64,000 bases of DNA from Heritagella_A intestinalis (GTDB taxonomy: Bacteria; Bacillota; Clostridia; Oscillospirales; Acutalibacteraceae), in NCBI GenBank assembly GCA_904418995.1, contig CAJFQF010000011.1, forward strand, positions 1-64,000. Direction: 5' to 3'. Shown here piece after piece: positions 16,203 through 24,417 of the stretch. The notes below the pieces were generated by a model. It was not told the DNA's origin, did not search any database, and was given only the letters and a program-made list of their open reading frames with translations. Position 1 is the first letter of the stretch, and the number at the start of each line of letters is the position of its first letter. Both the position numbers and the translations under genes were made by a program.

Positions 16203-17220
16203 CCGCACAGTGTGCGGTTCCAAGCCGCGAGGTAGCGGCATCAAGGGGCTACCCTTCTTCCCGCGTAAACGGCCTGGGTGCGAATTTTATTTGTTTTGCG
16301 TGGGAGCACACAGCAAAACACGGCCTGATTTCTCGCGAAGGGGGCTTCTTTAAAGGGGCTTTTCCCATGTTTTCCCGCTTTCTCTTCTTAATTCATGATT
16401 CATCTATTATCTACTCTGTCGCTCATGCCGCGACGGGCACCCCATTTTCTTGCCGAAAAGAAAATGGGGGAAAAGATTCGCAAGCCTACGCGGCTTGACC
16501 GCGAAAGATTCCACGCAAAGAAGCTTTGTGAAACGGGGGCTCCGGCTGTGGAAACAACAACCGAAGCAGTCGCCCCCGTTTAGTTAGGTGTCTCCACCGC
16601 ACCAACCTGCATCAGCCCTCCAACTTCTCGAAGTTACTCCTATCAGGCAGATCGCTCCGCTACTGAATCAGCAAGGAAGATGCATCTGCCCTGACCGCCT
16701 TCGAAATGCATCCGCAAGCTTGCTTGCAGGATGATTTCGCTTGGCGTGTCAAGATGACGCCCCATATGATTCTTTTCCCCCCTTTTCTCATCCAAGGAGA
16801 AAAGGGGGTGCGGTCTGCCAGTGGCAGACAAATAGCACCGACCGAGCCGGCAGGCGAGAATGCCCGACCCATAGGAGACTGAGGGGCACAGGGGACATTC
16901 CCCTGAAAAAGGCAGTTTGGGAGAAGAAAGCTGCTCTCTTACTCCCCCCGTCACTTCGTGATACCTTTCTCGCCTGCCGGCTCGGTCGGCGCCTTGATTG
17001 TGTGCCACTGGCACACGGCGCCCTCAGTGAGGGAGCTCCCCACCCAGGCCGCTTACGCGGGGAATAAGCCCGCTCATAGATGCCGTTTCCTCGCGGCTTG
17101 GAACCGCATACTATGCGGCGCGGCATGAGCGACAAAGAGGGGATGTGGGAACCCTCCCACAGAAAGGCAGTTTGGGAAATCATAGCGATCATAAATTTCC
17201 CATCGGGGCGACAATAGGAA
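16202..17220. repeat. Long gene-free repeat cluster (3'-end hairpin plus about 550-bp composite element)
   Basis: About 1 kb without a gene. It opens with the 17-nt palindrome ACCGCACAGTGTGCGGT (16202-16218) and a TTCCAAGCCGCGAGG block. 16420-16960 is a composite element whose inverse lies at 43960-44490; its modules include a TTTTCTTGCCGAAAAGAAAA hairpin, an AACGGGGGCTCC...GCCCCCGTTT hairpin (16532-16580), a CGCAAGCTTGCTTGCAG hairpin in a conserved 90-bp block (16690-16760) and a CCCCTTTTCTC/GAGAAAAGGGG hairpin (16779-16809). 17041-17118 is another 3'-end unit on the minus strand (stem CCGCATA/TATGCGG). Confidence 0.85.
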
Positions 17221-17252
17221 TCAAAAGATAAAAACGTAAAAGGGAGGAAAAA

Positions 17253-17738
17253 ATGAAAGAACCACAAGAACGCTATTACATCGCCTATGGAAGCAATCTC
17301 CATAAAGAGCAGATGAGCCGCCGCTGCCCGGAGGCCCGGGTGGTGGGCACCGGATGGCTCCGGGATTGGCGGCTGCTGTTCTGCGGGGAGCCGGAGGGGC
17401 CGGCCTATCTGACCATCCAGCCGGAAGAAGGATGCTGGACGCCGGTGGCGGTGTGGGCGGTGAGCCCCCAGGACGAGGAGGCCCTGGATTGGTATGAGGG
17501 GTATCCCACCCTGTATGATAAGACAGATTTGGAGCTGGAAGTCCGGGAAGCGGCCACTGGGGAACGCAAAGACTACCCGGTGTTTGTGTATATCATGACA
17601 GAGGAGCTGGGGCCGGGCCTGCCTACCAAGGAGTACTTGCAGACCTGCGCCCAGGGCTATGAGGATTTCGGGTTCTCCACGGCCATTTTGCGAGAAGCCC
17701 TGGACGAAAGCCGGCGCCGCCGCTCCATACCTCGATGA
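17253..17738 (+). CDS. Gamma-glutamylcyclotransferase-fold (GGCT/AIG2-like) protein
   Basis: 161 aa starting after GGGAGGAAAA. Seen: the YIAYGSNL nucleotide-like loop that opens the fold and DWYEGYP, whose Glu is the general acid/base in characterised cyclotransferases. Family members release 5-oxoproline from gamma-glutamyl amines or peptides; bacterial ones have varied or unknown substrates. Normal length for a single domain. It lies 56 bases before the ABC exporter genes on the same strand and could share their transcript, but no functional link is evident. Confidence 0.88.
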   Translation: MKEPQERYYIAYGSNLHKEQMSRRCPEARVVGTGWLRDWRLLFCGEPEGPAYLTIQPEEGCWTPVAVWAVSPQDEEALDWYEGYPTLYDKTDLELEVREAATGERKDYPVFVYIMTEELGPGLPTKEYLQTCAQGYEDFGFSTAILREALDESRRRRSIPR

Positions 17739-17794
17739 TCGGAACATCCACCACCGCCGGAACGGCAGAAAAGTTTGGAGGAAAATAGAGAACT

Positions 17795-19537
17795 ATGAGA
17801 CGTTTACTGCACTATCTGCGGCCCCATCCCATGATCACCGTGCTGGCCCCCCTCTTTAAAATGTTGGAGGCCACCTTTGAGCTCTTTGTGCCCCTGGTGG
17901 TGGCCCAGATGATTGACGTGGGCATCGGCCAGAAGGACGGCCCCTACCTGTGGAAAATGGGGGCCCTGCTCATCGTGTTGGGAGTAGTGGGCTTTGGCTT
18001 TTCCCTGACCGCCCAGTATTTTGCGGCTAAATCCGCCGTCAGCGCCGGCATGGCCATGCGCAGCGATTTATTCGCCCATATCAACACTCTGTCCTACCGG
18101 GAAATCGACGCCATCGGCACCTCCACCCTCATTAACCGGATGACCAACGATGTGAACCAGGTGCAGAACGGCGTGAATATGTTCCTGCGGCTGTTTTTGC
18201 GCTCCCCCTTTGTGGTGCTGGGGGCCATGGTCATGGCCTTCACCGTGGACGTCCAGGCGGCCATCCCCTTTGTGGTCACTATCCCGGCCCTGCTGGTGGT
18301 GGTGTTCGCCATTCTGTTAGTCAGTATGCCCCTGTACCGGAAGGTGCAGAAGCAGCTGGACAAGGTGCTCCTGAGCACCCGGGAAAACCTCCTGGGCATC
18401 CGGGTGGTGCGGGCCTTTGCCCGGCAGGGGGAGGAAAAAGCCCGGTTCCGGGAGGAAACCGGCGGGCTGTATCAGAAGCAGATTTTTGTGGGGAAGATTT
18501 CCGCCCTGCTGAACCCCCTGACCTATGTAATCATCAATCTGGGGATTATCGCCGTGCTCTACTTTGGCGGCCAGCAGGTGGACACGGGAAGCCTGAGCCA
18601 GGGGCAGGTTATCGCCCTGATTAACTATATGTCCCAGATTCTCACCGAGCTGGTGAAGCTGGCCAACCTGGTGATTCTCCTGTCCCGGGCCCTGGCCAGC
18701 CTGGCCCGTGTCAACGACGTTTTCGATGTGACTTCCTCCATCCCCGACGCCGGGAAGATCATGGAAAGCGCTGGGAATGGGAAAGTGCCGGCGGTTTCCT
18801 TTGAGAATGTTGGCTTTGCCTATGCCGGTTCCCGGGAGGAGACCCTTCAGGGGGTGAGCTTCTCCGTGATGCCCGGGGAGACCCTGGGGATTATCGGGGG
18901 CACCGGCTCCGGCAAATCCACCCTGGCCAACCTGATTCCCCGGTTTTATGACTGCACTTCCGGCACAGTGCGGCTCTTTGGCCAGGACGTGAAGGAGCTG
19001 CGGCCCGACTCCATCCGGCCCCATATCGGCGTGGTGCCCCAGAAGGCCACGGTGTTCTCCGGCTCCCTGCGGAAAAATATGCAGTGGGGCAAAGAGGACG
19101 CCACCGAGGAGGAAATCTATCGGGCCCTGGATATTGCCCAGGCCCGGGAATTTGTGGACAGCAAGCAGCAGGGCTTGGATTTGATGATTCAGCAGGGAGG
19201 CAGCAACCTGTCCGGGGGCCAGAAGCAGCGGCTGACCATTGCCCGGGCCTTGGTGGGGCAGCCGGAGATTTTGATTCTGGACGACAGCGCTTCGGCTCTG
19301 GACTTTGCCACTGACGCCCGGCTGCGCAAGGCCATCCGGGAGAACACGGACCAGATGACGGTGTTTATCATCTCCCAGCGGGTGTCCGCCATCCGGAACG
19401 CCGACCACATTTTGGTGCTGGATGACGGCCGCCCCGCCGGCTACGGCACCCACGAGGAGTTACTCCGCTCCAACCAGGTGTATCAGGAAATCTGTGCGTC
19501 TCAGTTTGCCGGAAAGGAGGCTGCTGTCAATGGATAA
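17795..19537 (+). CDS. Heterodimeric ABC exporter subunit A (degenerate-site half)
   Basis: 580-aa half-transporter: six transmembrane helices (about 15-300) fused to an ATPase domain. Seen: Walker A GGTGSGKS, signature LSGGQKQR, Walker B LILDDSASALD. The residue after the Walker B Asp is Asp in place of the catalytic Glu, the mark of the inactive ATP site of heterodimeric exporters such as BmrCD or TM287/288. The partner gene starts inside its last codons (8-base overlap). Substrate unknown: drugs, peptides or lipids are all possible. Start ATG 17795 follows GGAGGAAAAT. Confidence 0.93.
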   Translation: MRRLLHYLRPHPMITVLAPLFKMLEATFELFVPLVVAQMIDVGIGQKDGPYLWKMGALLIVLGVVGFGFSLTAQYFAAKSAVSAGMAMRSDLFAHINTLSYREIDAIGTSTLINRMTNDVNQVQNGVNMFLRLFLRSPFVVLGAMVMAFTVDVQAAIPFVVTIPALLVVVFAILLVSMPLYRKVQKQLDKVLLSTRENLLGIRVVRAFARQGEEKARFREETGGLYQKQIFVGKISALLNPLTYVIINLGIIAVLYFGGQQVDTGSLSQGQVIALINYMSQILTELVKLANLVILLSRALASLARVNDVFDVTSSIPDAGKIMESAGNGKVPAVSFENVGFAYAGSREETLQGVSFSVMPGETLGIIGGTGSGKSTLANLIPRFYDCTSGTVRLFGQDVKELRPDSIRPHIGVVPQKATVFSGSLRKNMQWGKEDATEEEIYRALDIAQAREFVDSKQQGLDLMIQQGGSNLSGGQKQRLTIARALVGQPEILILDDSASALDFATDARLRKAIRENTDQMTVFIISQRVSAIRNADHILVLDDGRPAGYGTHEELLRSNQVYQEICASQFAGKEAAVNG

Positions 19538-21302
19538 GGAACCCATCTCCCAGCGGGCGGAAAACGCCCAGGTCATGAAGCGCATCCTCCAATATATCCG
19601 CCCCTACACCGGGCTGGTGATTCTCTCCCTGGTGCTGTCGGTGCTCACCGTGGGGCTGACGTTGTATATCCCCATCCTCACCGGCCAGGGGGTGGACTAT
19701 ATTGTGGGCAAGGGCCAGGTGAATTTCCAGGGGCTGCTGGCGGTGATTGCCGGCATTGTGGCGTCCATTTCCGTCACGGCCCTGGCCCAGTGGTTTATGA
19801 ACCACATCAACAACAAAATCACCTACCGCATTGTCCGGGACCTGCGGGTCCAGGCCTTTGACCACCTTCAGGAGCTGCCCCTTTCCTATGTGGACCGCCA
19901 CTCCTCTGGGGATTTGCTCAGCCGCATTGTCACGGACATCGACCAGTTTTCCGACGGCCTGCTTTTGGGCTTTACCCAGCTCTTTACCGGCGTGGCCACC
20001 ATTTTGGGCACCATCCTCTTTATGCTGCGCATCAATGTGTGGATTACCCTCATTGTGGTGCTGCTCAGCCCCCTGTCCTTTTTGATTGCCGGGTTTATCT
20101 CCAAGCGCTCCTTTGCCATGTTCCGGAAGCAGTCCGAGGCCCGGGGGGAGATCACCGGCTTTACCAACGAGATGCTGGGGGGCATTAAAGTGGTCCAGGC
20201 CTTCCACCACCAGCAGGAAGCCCAGGAGGAATTTGACCAGATCAACCAAAAGCTCTCGGAATATTCCCTGAAGGCCACCTTTTTTTCCTCCATTACCAAT
20301 CCCGCCACCCGGTTTATGTATTCCGCCATTTACGCCGGGGTGGCCATAGCCGGCGGGTTCTCCGCTATCGCCGGGGCTGTCACCGTGGGGCAGCTGTCCA
20401 GCTTTTTGAGCTACACCAACCAGTACACCAAGCCCTTTAACGACATTACCGGCGTCCTCACGGAGTTCCAGAACTCCATTGCCTCGGCGGCCCGGGTGTT
20501 TGCCCTGATTGACGAGCCTCCGGCCCCGGCAGAACCGGCGGACGCCATTGTCCTCACAGAGCCGGAGGGCCGGATTCTCCTGGAACACGTGGACTTCTCC
20601 TACAACCCGGAGAACCCCCTCATCCAGGACTTGAACCTGTCGGTAAAGCCCGGCCAGCGCATTGCCATTGTGGGCCCCACGGGCTGCGGCAAAACCACCC
20701 TCATCAACCTGCTCATGCGGTTCTACGATGTACAGAAGGGCTCCATCCAGGTGGACGGCCACGACATCCGGCAGATTACCCGCCAATCCCTGCGCACCAG
20801 TTACGGCATGGTCTTACAGGAAACCTGGCTGCGCTCCGCCTCCATCCGGGACAACATCGCCTACGGCAAGCCAGAGGCTACCATGGAGGAAGTCATGGCC
20901 GCCGCCAAAAAGGCCCATGCCCACAGCTTTATCATGCGGATGCCCCAGGGCTACGACACCATGATCGCCGAGGGCGGGGGGAACCTGTCCCAGGGGCAGA
21001 AGCAGCTCCTGTGCATTGCCCGGATTATGCTGTGCCTGCCCCCCATGCTGATTCTGGACGAGGCCACGTCCTCCATTGACACCATGACGGAGATCCGCAT
21101 CCAGCGGGCCTTTGAGACGTTGATGCAGGGGCGCACCAGTTTTGTGGTGGCCCACCGGCTGTCCACCATCCAGACAGCGGACGTGATTCTGGTGATGAAC
21201 CAGGGGCACATTATTGAGCAGGGCACCCATGAGGAGCTCCTTGCCAAAAAAGGCTTTTACGCCAACCTCTACAACAGCCAGTTTGCGGTGGAAGAATCAT
21301 AA
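19530..21302 (+). CDS. Heterodimeric ABC exporter subunit B (catalytic half)
   Basis: 590-aa partner from ATG 19530 (AAAGGAGG just upstream), overlapping the end of subunit A. Six transmembrane helices, then Walker A GPTGCGKT, an altered signature LSQGQKQLL, and a canonical Walker B LILDEATSSID with catalytic Glu. The two departures are complementary: the altered signature here pairs with the Asp-bearing Walker B of subunit A to form the degenerate site, while A's LSGGQ and B's Glu form the active site. Family knowledge therefore supports an obligate heterodimer. Closed by a strong terminator. Confidence 0.93.
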   Translation: MDKEPISQRAENAQVMKRILQYIRPYTGLVILSLVLSVLTVGLTLYIPILTGQGVDYIVGKGQVNFQGLLAVIAGIVASISVTALAQWFMNHINNKITYRIVRDLRVQAFDHLQELPLSYVDRHSSGDLLSRIVTDIDQFSDGLLLGFTQLFTGVATILGTILFMLRINVWITLIVVLLSPLSFLIAGFISKRSFAMFRKQSEARGEITGFTNEMLGGIKVVQAFHHQQEAQEEFDQINQKLSEYSLKATFFSSITNPATRFMYSAIYAGVAIAGGFSAIAGAVTVGQLSSFLSYTNQYTKPFNDITGVLTEFQNSIASAARVFALIDEPPAPAEPADAIVLTEPEGRILLEHVDFSYNPENPLIQDLNLSVKPGQRIAIVGPTGCGKTTLINLLMRFYDVQKGSIQVDGHDIRQITRQSLRTSYGMVLQETWLRSASIRDNIAYGKPEATMEEVMAAAKKAHAHSFIMRMPQGYDTMIAEGGGNLSQGQKQLLCIARIMLCLPPMLILDEATSSIDTMTEIRIQRAFETLMQGRTSFVVAHRLSTIQTADVILVMNQGHIIEQGTHEELLAKKGFYANLYNSQFAVEES

Positions 21303-21304
21303 CA

Positions 21305-21341
21305 CAAAAAGAGGCGACCCCAGCGGGCCGCCTCTTTTTGT
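21305..21341 (+). terminator. Rho-independent terminator
   Basis: Stem AAAAAGAGGCG / GCCGCCTCTTTTT directly after the exporter operon. Confidence 0.88.
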
Positions 21342-21375
21342 TGTGGAATGGAGAAGGGGGAGCGTTTCCCCCGGA

Positions 21376-21620
21376 TTACAGGATAACAGCAAGAACCGTC
21401 CCCACAACGCCCAGGACGGCGATGACAAAGGGGAAACAGCCGCATCCTCCCCGGCGGTAATGCCCGTGGGGCCCGCCCGGCGGGGGCGGCGGGGAGGCCG
21501 GTGAAATCCCGGCCCTCCATGACGGCCCCTGGGGCCGCCAAATCCCCGGCCTCCTGGTCTGGGGCCTCCCGGCCCGCCAAATCCCGGCCCTCCCGGGCCT
21601 CGTCCTCCTGGTCTTGGCAT
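21376..21620 (-). pseudogene. Small Gly/Pro/Arg-rich protein with C-terminal membrane helix, apparently frameshifted
   Basis: The only start with a good site is ATG 21620 (GGAGGAGG, seven bases), giving MPRPGGRGPGGPGFGG and an Arg/Pro/Gly-rich stretch, but this frame then runs into unrelated sequence. A second frame ends at 21376 with HYRRGGCGCFPF and a hydrophobic helix VIAVLGVVGTVLAVIL, a natural end for such a protein. The two parts join if the frame moves by -1 (or +2) near 21485-21505, in a run of CCG and CCC codons. This may be a disabling indel, a sequencing error, or programmed slippage. I cannot name a family. Confidence 0.5.
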
Positions 21621-21703
21621 AACATTTCCTCCTCCTTCCAAGGGTTCTATAGGATTCTATGCAGAAGCAGCCTTGCAATAGGCCGGCGGGGAAACACCGC
21701 GCC

Positions 21704-22285
21704 TTACAGCGCAGCCTTTCCTGCTTCGCCCGGCTCCAGGGTGCGGATGACCCGGCAGGGATTGCCTACCGCCAGGCTGTTGGGCGGGATGTCCTTGGTG
21801 ACTACGCTGCCAGCGCCAATGACGCAGTTGTCGCCGATGGTGACCCCCGGCAGGACCATGGCGCCGGTGCAGATCCACACATTGTCCCCAATGGTCACCG
21901 GGTGGGTGTATTCCAGCCCGGCCAGACGCTGCTCCACGTCCATGGCGTGCTCTTCTGTGATAATGCAGACGTTAGGGGCGATAAACACGTTGTTGCCAAT
22001 GGTAATTTTACCGCTGTCCATGAGCTTGCAGTTGACATTGAGAAAAAAATTATCGCCAACGGTGGTGTTGTAGCCGTAGGTGCAGAAAAGGGGCTGCTCC
22101 ACCACGCAGTTTTTGCCGGTTTTCCCAAGGATTTCCCGGATCGCCGCCTGCCGGGCTTCCCGGTCCAGGGGATGCAGCTGGTTATACTCATACAGCTTTT
22201 TTGCGGTCACGTCCCGGTCGGCGGCCAGCTCCGGGTCAGCGGGCTGGTAGAGCAGGCCGGCATAGGACTTTTCTTTTTCCGTCAT
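21704..22285 (-). CDS. Maltose/galactoside O-acetyltransferase-like (hexapeptide repeat)
   Basis: 193 aa from ATG 22283-22285 after GTGAGG; the longer open frame upstream is not supported. Left-handed beta-helix acetyltransferase of the Maa/LacA/NodL group, using acetyl-CoA to acetylate a sugar or related hydroxyl. Seen: the N-terminal Maa block (EKSYAGLLYQPADPEL), hexapeptide repeats (GKITIGNNVFIAPNV, VTIGDNVWICTGAMV, VTIGDNCVIGAGSVV), catalytic His in TEEHAMD, and the closing NPCRVIR. Full family length. It stands alone; the physiological acceptor is unknown. Confidence 0.92.
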   Translation of the reverse strand: MTEKEKSYAGLLYQPADPELAADRDVTAKKLYEYNQLHPLDREARQAAIREILGKTGKNCVVEQPLFCTYGYNTTVGDNFFLNVNCKLMDSGKITIGNNVFIAPNVCIITEEHAMDVEQRLAGLEYTHPVTIGDNVWICTGAMVLPGVTIGDNCVIGAGSVVTKDIPPNSLAVGNPCRVIRTLEPGEAGKAAL

Positions 22286-22529
22286 TTGCAGCACCTCACA
22301 GAAAATCGTATCCGCCTTCCCGGTTCGCCGGAGAGACGGCTGGATTCTATTTGTGGAAAACCCATATTTTATACTTAGAGTATACCACAGCTTCCTGTGA
22401 AAAGTAAATAGGGGGAACCAAAGGGATGAAAACTGAAAAAACTTGTGCCGCAAAATCTGCCACAGGTTGACGGTGCTGCAAATTCCATAGTAACATAAAA
22501 ATTGAAAATACGGGAAAGAGGGTGGAACC

Positions 22530-23977
22530 ATGTCGGTCCTGTCGGAAAAGCTCAGTTATTTTGTGGAACAGCGCGGGAGGAATATGGCGGAGCTGGCCAA
22601 GCGGTGCGGGATTGAGCGGTCTACCTTGTACCAGTATCTCAGAGGCCGCAGGCCCCTGCAAAACCGCGGGCAGCTGGAAGCCGTTATGTCAGAGCTCCAC
22701 CTGACCCCCGACGAGCGGGCAGAGGTATGGGAAGCCTATGAAATCACCCGGATTGGGGTGCGCAACTATAACCGGCGCTGTAAGGTCCGGGAAATTTTGG
22801 ACTCCCTGCTGACGGTGGAGGAAGGGGCCCTTCCCCGGCAGCCGGCCGAGCCGGAGGAGGCTCCCGGGGAGCCGGCAGGGCCCGGGCTGCTCCGGGGGGA
22901 GCTGGAAGTGAACCGGGTGGTCAACCAGGTGGTGCGGAAAGCGGCGGCCCAGGGGGAAACCCTGAAGCTATTGGCCCAGCCGGATTACAGCCTGCTCATG
23001 GAGCCCCTGCTGCTGGCGGAGGGGCCGGCACAGGCCAGGGTCATCCAGATTATCTGCCTGGAAGCGGACAGCGGCCAGGATGGGTGCCGCAACCTGGAAA
23101 ACGTCCGCCGGATTTTGCGCTATGGCGTGGGCATCCGCCGCTATGAGCCCCGCTATTATTACGGGAAATCCATGGAGCACTACGGCGTGATGAACGTCAT
23201 GCCCTATCTCATTGTCACCCCCATTGCGCCATCCAGATCGCCTCCGACAGAAAGGCGGCTATCTTCCACGAGGACAGGGAAGTGGTGGCCTATCTGGGGG
23301 AGGCATTTGATAAAATGTACCAGCAGAGCCGGCCCCTGATGACCAGCATGGACGGCTTTGGGGGAAGGCAGGCCCAGTGGGCCATGGAATACGTAAAGTC
23401 CATAGACTTCTCCCGCGCCATAGAAATGTGTTCCGGCCTGTGCAGCATCCAGTTTTGGGACGAAGGACTCATCCGGAAGTATATGAACCCCCAGGCCCCC
23501 GGCTATGCGTCCATGATAGAGGAGTACATCGCCTATACGGCGGCCCTGTACCAGGCGAAAAAACAGGGCCAGGTGACGGTGCTCATGAACGGGGCCTTTG
23601 TGGAGGCCTTTCTCCAAACCGGTGTTTTCCGGGAATACCCGGCGGTTTTCTTTGCCAAACCCGTGTCCCCGGCAGACCGGCGGGAGCTGATCCGGCGGAT
23701 CTTGCAGGCTGTGGAGGAAGGGTGGTACCATATCCGCATGGTGCCGGCGGAGGAGTTTTCCCTGGGGTACCGCTGGGAGGTGCTCATTCACCAGGGAAAA
23801 AACCTGATGCTCCAATACTCTTCCCAAAATTACTTCCGGGTTTTCCAATTTGAAGAAACGGACATTCTGGACGCCATGTATGACTTCTTAGAGAGCCTGT
23901 CTGTCAAGGAAACGGTGCTGGACGACAGCCAGTCGGCGGCCCTGCTGCGGCAGTGGGTGGAGAAATACCTGGCATAA
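22530..23977 (+). pseudogene. HTH regulator gene split by a frameshift in a C5 tract
   Basis: Two overlapping frames belong together. The first (22530-about 23220) begins after AGGGTGG with a helix-turn-helix (AELAKRCGIERSTLYQYLRG) and a charged linker; the second continues from about 23219 to 23977. If the C-run at 23218-23222 had six C instead of five, translation would read straight through (VTPHCAIQIASDRKAAIF) and give about 483 aa. As written, the first frame ends after 51 codons of unrelated sequence. The intact product would be an XRE-like DNA-binding protein with a large C-terminal domain I do not recognise. Indel in a homopolymer may be real, phase-variable, or an assembly error. Confidence 0.75.
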
Positions 23978-24022
23978 CCGGGCCGTTGCTATAAGAAATC
24001 AAAAGCAGAGGAGAGAAAACAG

Positions 24023-24310
24023 ATGGAACAAATTTTAATCGTTGTTTTTATCGTGGCGATTGGCTGGCTCCTGCTCAAGGGGTTCCGGTCGGATTCCAAA
24101 AATGAGCGAAACGAGGTCAAGGAGTGCCGGCACTGCCATAACATGATTCCCTACCGGGCCAGGACCTGCCCTTATTGCCACAGAGACCCGGGCACGGACC
24201 TCCGTGCAGAAGGGCGCTTGTTTAAAAACGGCTTTTCCACCAAGCTGATCGTGGGGGCCCTGCTGATTATGGGGGTCTGCGTATTTTTGATGGTGCTCTT
24301 TGGCGGCTAA
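24023..24310 (+). CDS. Small zinc-ribbon membrane protein
   Basis: 95 aa: N-terminal transmembrane helix (3-20), cytosolic double-CxxC zinc ribbon (ECRHCH ... TCPYCHRD, residues about 36-58) and a second C-terminal helix (about 72-93). Start after GAGGAGAG. A typical membrane-bound zinc ribbon of unknown function. It follows the broken regulator gene by 46 bases and ends at a bidirectional terminator. Confidence 0.75.
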   Translation: MEQILIVVFIVAIGWLLLKGFRSDSKNERNEVKECRHCHNMIPYRARTCPYCHRDPGTDLRAEGRLFKNGFSTKLIVGALLIMGVCVFLMVLFGG

Positions 24311-24365
24311 AGAATCCGGAGCATCGACACTCTGCAAACAAGAGAACCTTTGATAGGGATAGAAA

Positions 24366-24414
24366 AACAGCCTGCACCGTCTGAGGAGGGACGGTGCAGG
24401 CTGTTATTTTTATT
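24366..24414. terminator. Bidirectional Rho-independent terminator
   Basis: Perfect 15-bp stem ACAGCCTGCACCGTC with a 9-base loop and T/A runs on either side, between the converging zinc-ribbon and rRNA methyltransferase genes. Confidence 0.92.
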
Positions 24415-24417
24415 GTT

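Noticed and set aside
16788..17747. 319-codon minus-strand frame over the repeat cluster and the GGCT gene
   Set aside because: Crosses two repeat units and the antisense of a recognised gene; no start signal.
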